DNA of 31,406 nucleotides from Pelagophyceae sp. CCMP2097 (taxonomy: Eukaryota; Sar; Pelagophyceae), in NCBI GenBank assembly GCA_026770575.1, contig MU657722.1:1-31406 (forward strand), read 5' to 3'. A program made the position numbers and the translations under genes. Position 1 is the stretch's first letter, and the number at the start of each line of letters is the position of its first letter. The notes beneath the pieces were generated by a model. It was not told the DNA's origin. It saw only the letters and a list, made by a program, of their open reading frames with translations, and searched no databases. Shown piece by piece: positions 29,909-31,406 of the stretch.

Positions 29909-30088
29909 TGTTTAAATTATTCAAAATCTCAAAAATTGACCGTTTTCAGATTGAAGACACCACTTAGCGCATTCGACGCGCGGCGAAGCGGCGAGTCCGA
30001 ATATGCTATCTCTAGCGTGATTCGCGATAGTTGCCTTTTCAGCGATAAACGTCCTTTTTAACATTTGGAAAGGGTCAAACTCAACCGT
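29909..30088 (+). repeat. Diverged 180-bp dispersed repeat, copy B
   Basis: This is the second copy of the unit at 29326-29505. It keeps the core cgcattcgacgcgcg and gaagcggcgagtccgaatat and ends two bases before the TA that flanks the inverted-repeat element at 30092. Confidence 0.8.
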
Positions 30089-30091
30089 TTA

Positions 30092-30741
30092 CTGGGGGCT
30101 CAGCCAACTTCCCAGTTTTCACTGCGCGGGGAACCTTTTTAATATTTCGTAGTACGACCTCTTTGGTCGGGGAATATTTAAAATTATGTGAACATTTCCA
30201 AATTTTAAAAACAAAACTTTAAAAATTTGAACTTGTGCAAACGCATGGAAACACGTCATTTTGAACGTACAAGTGACGCAAGTTGGAGCGACGATGCTCC
30301 AACTCGTACCACGCCACGGAGCGCAGTAGCTTTCGGCCGCGCGACAGACCTTCGTCGCCGCCAACAGGCTTGCGGGCGGGTGCGCGAGTGGGCGGCTTTG
30401 GCCCACCCAGATCTCGGCTGGTTCGAGTGGATTTTGGCGCCGCGCGGCGGCTACGATGGCGCTCGCGGCGTTTCTCCGCGGCGGTGGCGACCACAGTATC
30501 CAGACGTTGCGAAACGGGCTGTCCTGGGGAGGCTGGGGAGGAAGGGCGGGGAGCTGGGGAGGAAGGGCAAAAATCTGTAGAGCGAAAGACATTTTCAATT
30601 TTTGGCGGGGAGTCTGATCTTTTGGTGTTGAGGTTCAGCCTTCGGAATTTTCGTACTTGCTGATTTTCCCCTTTATTTTTTCCGACTTCGATTTTTGGCG
30701 CGGGGAATTGGCGATTCGGGAAAATGGCTGAGCCCCCCCCG
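30092..30741. mobile_element. MITE-like element with terminal inverted repeats flanked by TA
   Basis: The left end ctgggggctcagccaacttc (30092-) matches the reverse complement of the right end (gaaaatggctgagccccccc... ending at 30741): both read C-G-run-GCTCAGCCA-nn-TTCCC. The outer bases are flanked on both sides by TA (30090-30091 and 30742-30743), the target duplication of Tc1/mariner-type transposons. The 650-bp interior has AT-rich ends, a GC-rich core (30290-30560) and no transposase. A minus-strand open frame of 159 codons (30598-30119) lacks recognisable motifs. A non-autonomous DNA transposon is the best reading. Confidence 0.7.
30531..30568 (+). repeat. Direct repeat gctggggaggaagggc x2
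   Basis: Two identical copies of gctggggaggaagggc, separated by ggga-type spacer, lie inside the putative transposon interior. They are a minor sequence feature without visible coding role. Confidence 0.7.
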
Positions 30742-30743
30742 TA

Positions 30744-31222
30744 TCTCGGTTTAGAAGGCGTTTTTTTGACTATTTGACAGGTGGAGGTTATAGAATTGGC
30801 GGAGAAAAATTTCGCACCACGACAAAGTCGATTTCGACGACTTTTTTTAGGCGATTATTTTCGGCGACGTACCCTGGTGCAAATACGAACTACTCTTTCT
30901 AGAAACTTACACCACAATTAAGCCAATGGGATCAGCCCAACCAGCGATTTTTCTCCAAACCTCATTCTAAGGCGATAGCATACTCGATTCGTGGTCTCCG
31001 CCCCGAGATACCCCGGCGCACGAAGCAGCGCCGCCAGACTCTGACTTCGTGTACTCTTAATAAGGGTGAATTTTAATTCTGGTGGATAATGATAATGGGC
31101 CCGGGCTCCTAGGGTCTCCACGTCCCCGGCCTTGTCCGAAGCCTCGTCATAAGGCCCGTTAAACGGAATCGAAATAGAGTACTCCGGGTTTTCCGACCCC
31201 AGCCCAGCCTCCCAAGGCCCCC
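30744..31222. other. Gene-free segment right of the MITE
   Basis: Mixed composition with T-rich runs (30762-30768, 30842-30848), then GC-richer sequence from 31100. No coding, RNA or regulatory element was recognised. Confidence 0.4.
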
Positions 31223-31406
31223 GCCGCGCCCGCGCCCCCTCCCAGGCCGCCCCGGGTCGCAGCGGAGTTGCGAGTTGGTGGGAGTCTGAAGATTCCGAGT
31301 TCGAGTCCCGGAAGAGTTATTTTCTTTTAGCCGCGCCCGCGCCCCCTCCCAGGCCGCCCCGGGTCGCAGCGGAGTTGCGAGTTGGTGGTGGTCTGAAGAT
31401 TCCGGG
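31223..31406 (+). repeat. 107-bp tandem repeat with tRNA-like A and B boxes (SINE-like)
   Basis: Copy 1 begins at 31223 and copy 2 at 31330 with the same gccgcgcccgcgccccctcc; copy 2 is cut by the window end. Copy 1 has ttgcgagttgg (31268-31278), close to the pol III A box, a tctgaagat resembling the tRNA-Phe anticodon region, and gagttcgagtcc (31297-31308), close to the B box ggttcganncc. A T-rich ttattttctttt tail (31318-31328) could be a pol III terminator. The acceptor and anticodon stems do not pair, so it is not a functional tRNA; a tRNA-derived SINE or tRNA relic is inferred. Confidence 0.6.

Larger units (their letters stand above)
29260..30091. other. AT-rich gene-free segment
   Basis: Composition changes abruptly near 29260. 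The segment contains a 12-bp palindrome catttgcaaatg (29295-29306) within several tgcaaat/gcaat words, and the diverged repeat pair described separately. The 87-codon open frame from 29798 crosses one repeat copy and has no family resemblance, so it is not called as a gene. Confidence 0.5.

Noticed and set aside
29798..30061. 87-codon open frame in the AT-rich segment
   Set aside because: It crosses repeat copy B, and copy A at 29326-29505 is not open in the same frame, so coding is unlikely.
30119..30598. 159-codon minus-strand open frame as a transposase
   Set aside because: No DDE/D signature, helix-turn-helix or other transposase motif is visible; it is probably chance in the GC-rich core.
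31255..31330. Functional tRNA-Phe gene
   Set aside because: A- and B-box-like motifs and a GAA-containing loop are present, but the acceptor stem does not pair and the anticodon stem is mismatched.

Overview
The window is a gene-dense, GC-rich nuclear segment from a eukaryotic microalga. Almost every gene is broken by short introns (about 40 to 390 bp, most under 100 bp, donors usually gtgcgt, gtgagt or gtacgt, acceptor usually AG followed by G). A plastid-lipid-associated (fibrillin) protein carries a signal peptide followed by an Ala-Phe motif, the bipartite plastid leader of algae with secondary plastids. Together with the flagellar genes and a meiotic HORMA gene, this suggests a photosynthetic heterokont, for example a pelagophyte. 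The species assignment is inference.

Layout: (1) 330-2518, minus, a HOP1/HORMAD-like meiotic HORMA protein. (2) 2690-4229, plus, a Cache-like module in one open frame with a flavin-reductase domain. (3) 4587-8165, plus, cytosolic HSP110. (4) 8642-10260, plus, AAR2 splicing factor. (5) 10303-11236, minus, a coiled-coil RING-H2 protein. (6) 11525-12850, plus, COP9 signalosome subunit 6. (7) 13052-13855, plus, a two-copy helicase-associated-domain protein. (8) 14051-15008, minus, a 2OG-Fe(II) prolyl-hydroxylase-like enzyme. (9) 15303-16972, minus, a TPGS1-like tubulin polyglutamylase subunit. (10) 17162-18179, plus, an EF-hand-like plus ankyrin protein. (11) 18875-19988, plus, fibrillin. (12) 20264-21706, plus, a type I membrane protein with four Cys-rich repeats. 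(13) 22115-23347, plus, ribosomal protein L3. (14) 24166-25570, plus, IFT57. (15) 26118-28098, plus, an unrecognised basic protein. Gene models were built by hand by matching splice sites to frame and to family alignments; the intron phases add up in every complete model.

From about 28.1 kb to the right edge gene density collapses. This part holds degenerate GC-rich repeats, a 112-bp minisatellite, a diverged 180-bp AT-rich repeat pair, a 650-bp element with terminal inverted repeats flanked by TA, and a tandem repeat with tRNA-like promoter boxes at the window end. Two tiny antisense WD40 fragments (23.4 kb and 28.1 kb) look like relics of a high-copy family.

Functionally this is mostly a housekeeping neighbourhood (proteostasis, splicing, translation, signalosome) with two or three ciliary genes (TPGS1-like, IFT57 and possibly neighbours). 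The most unusual items are the Cache/flavin-reductase fusion, several well-supported GC-AG introns, and the four-repeat ectodomain protein.
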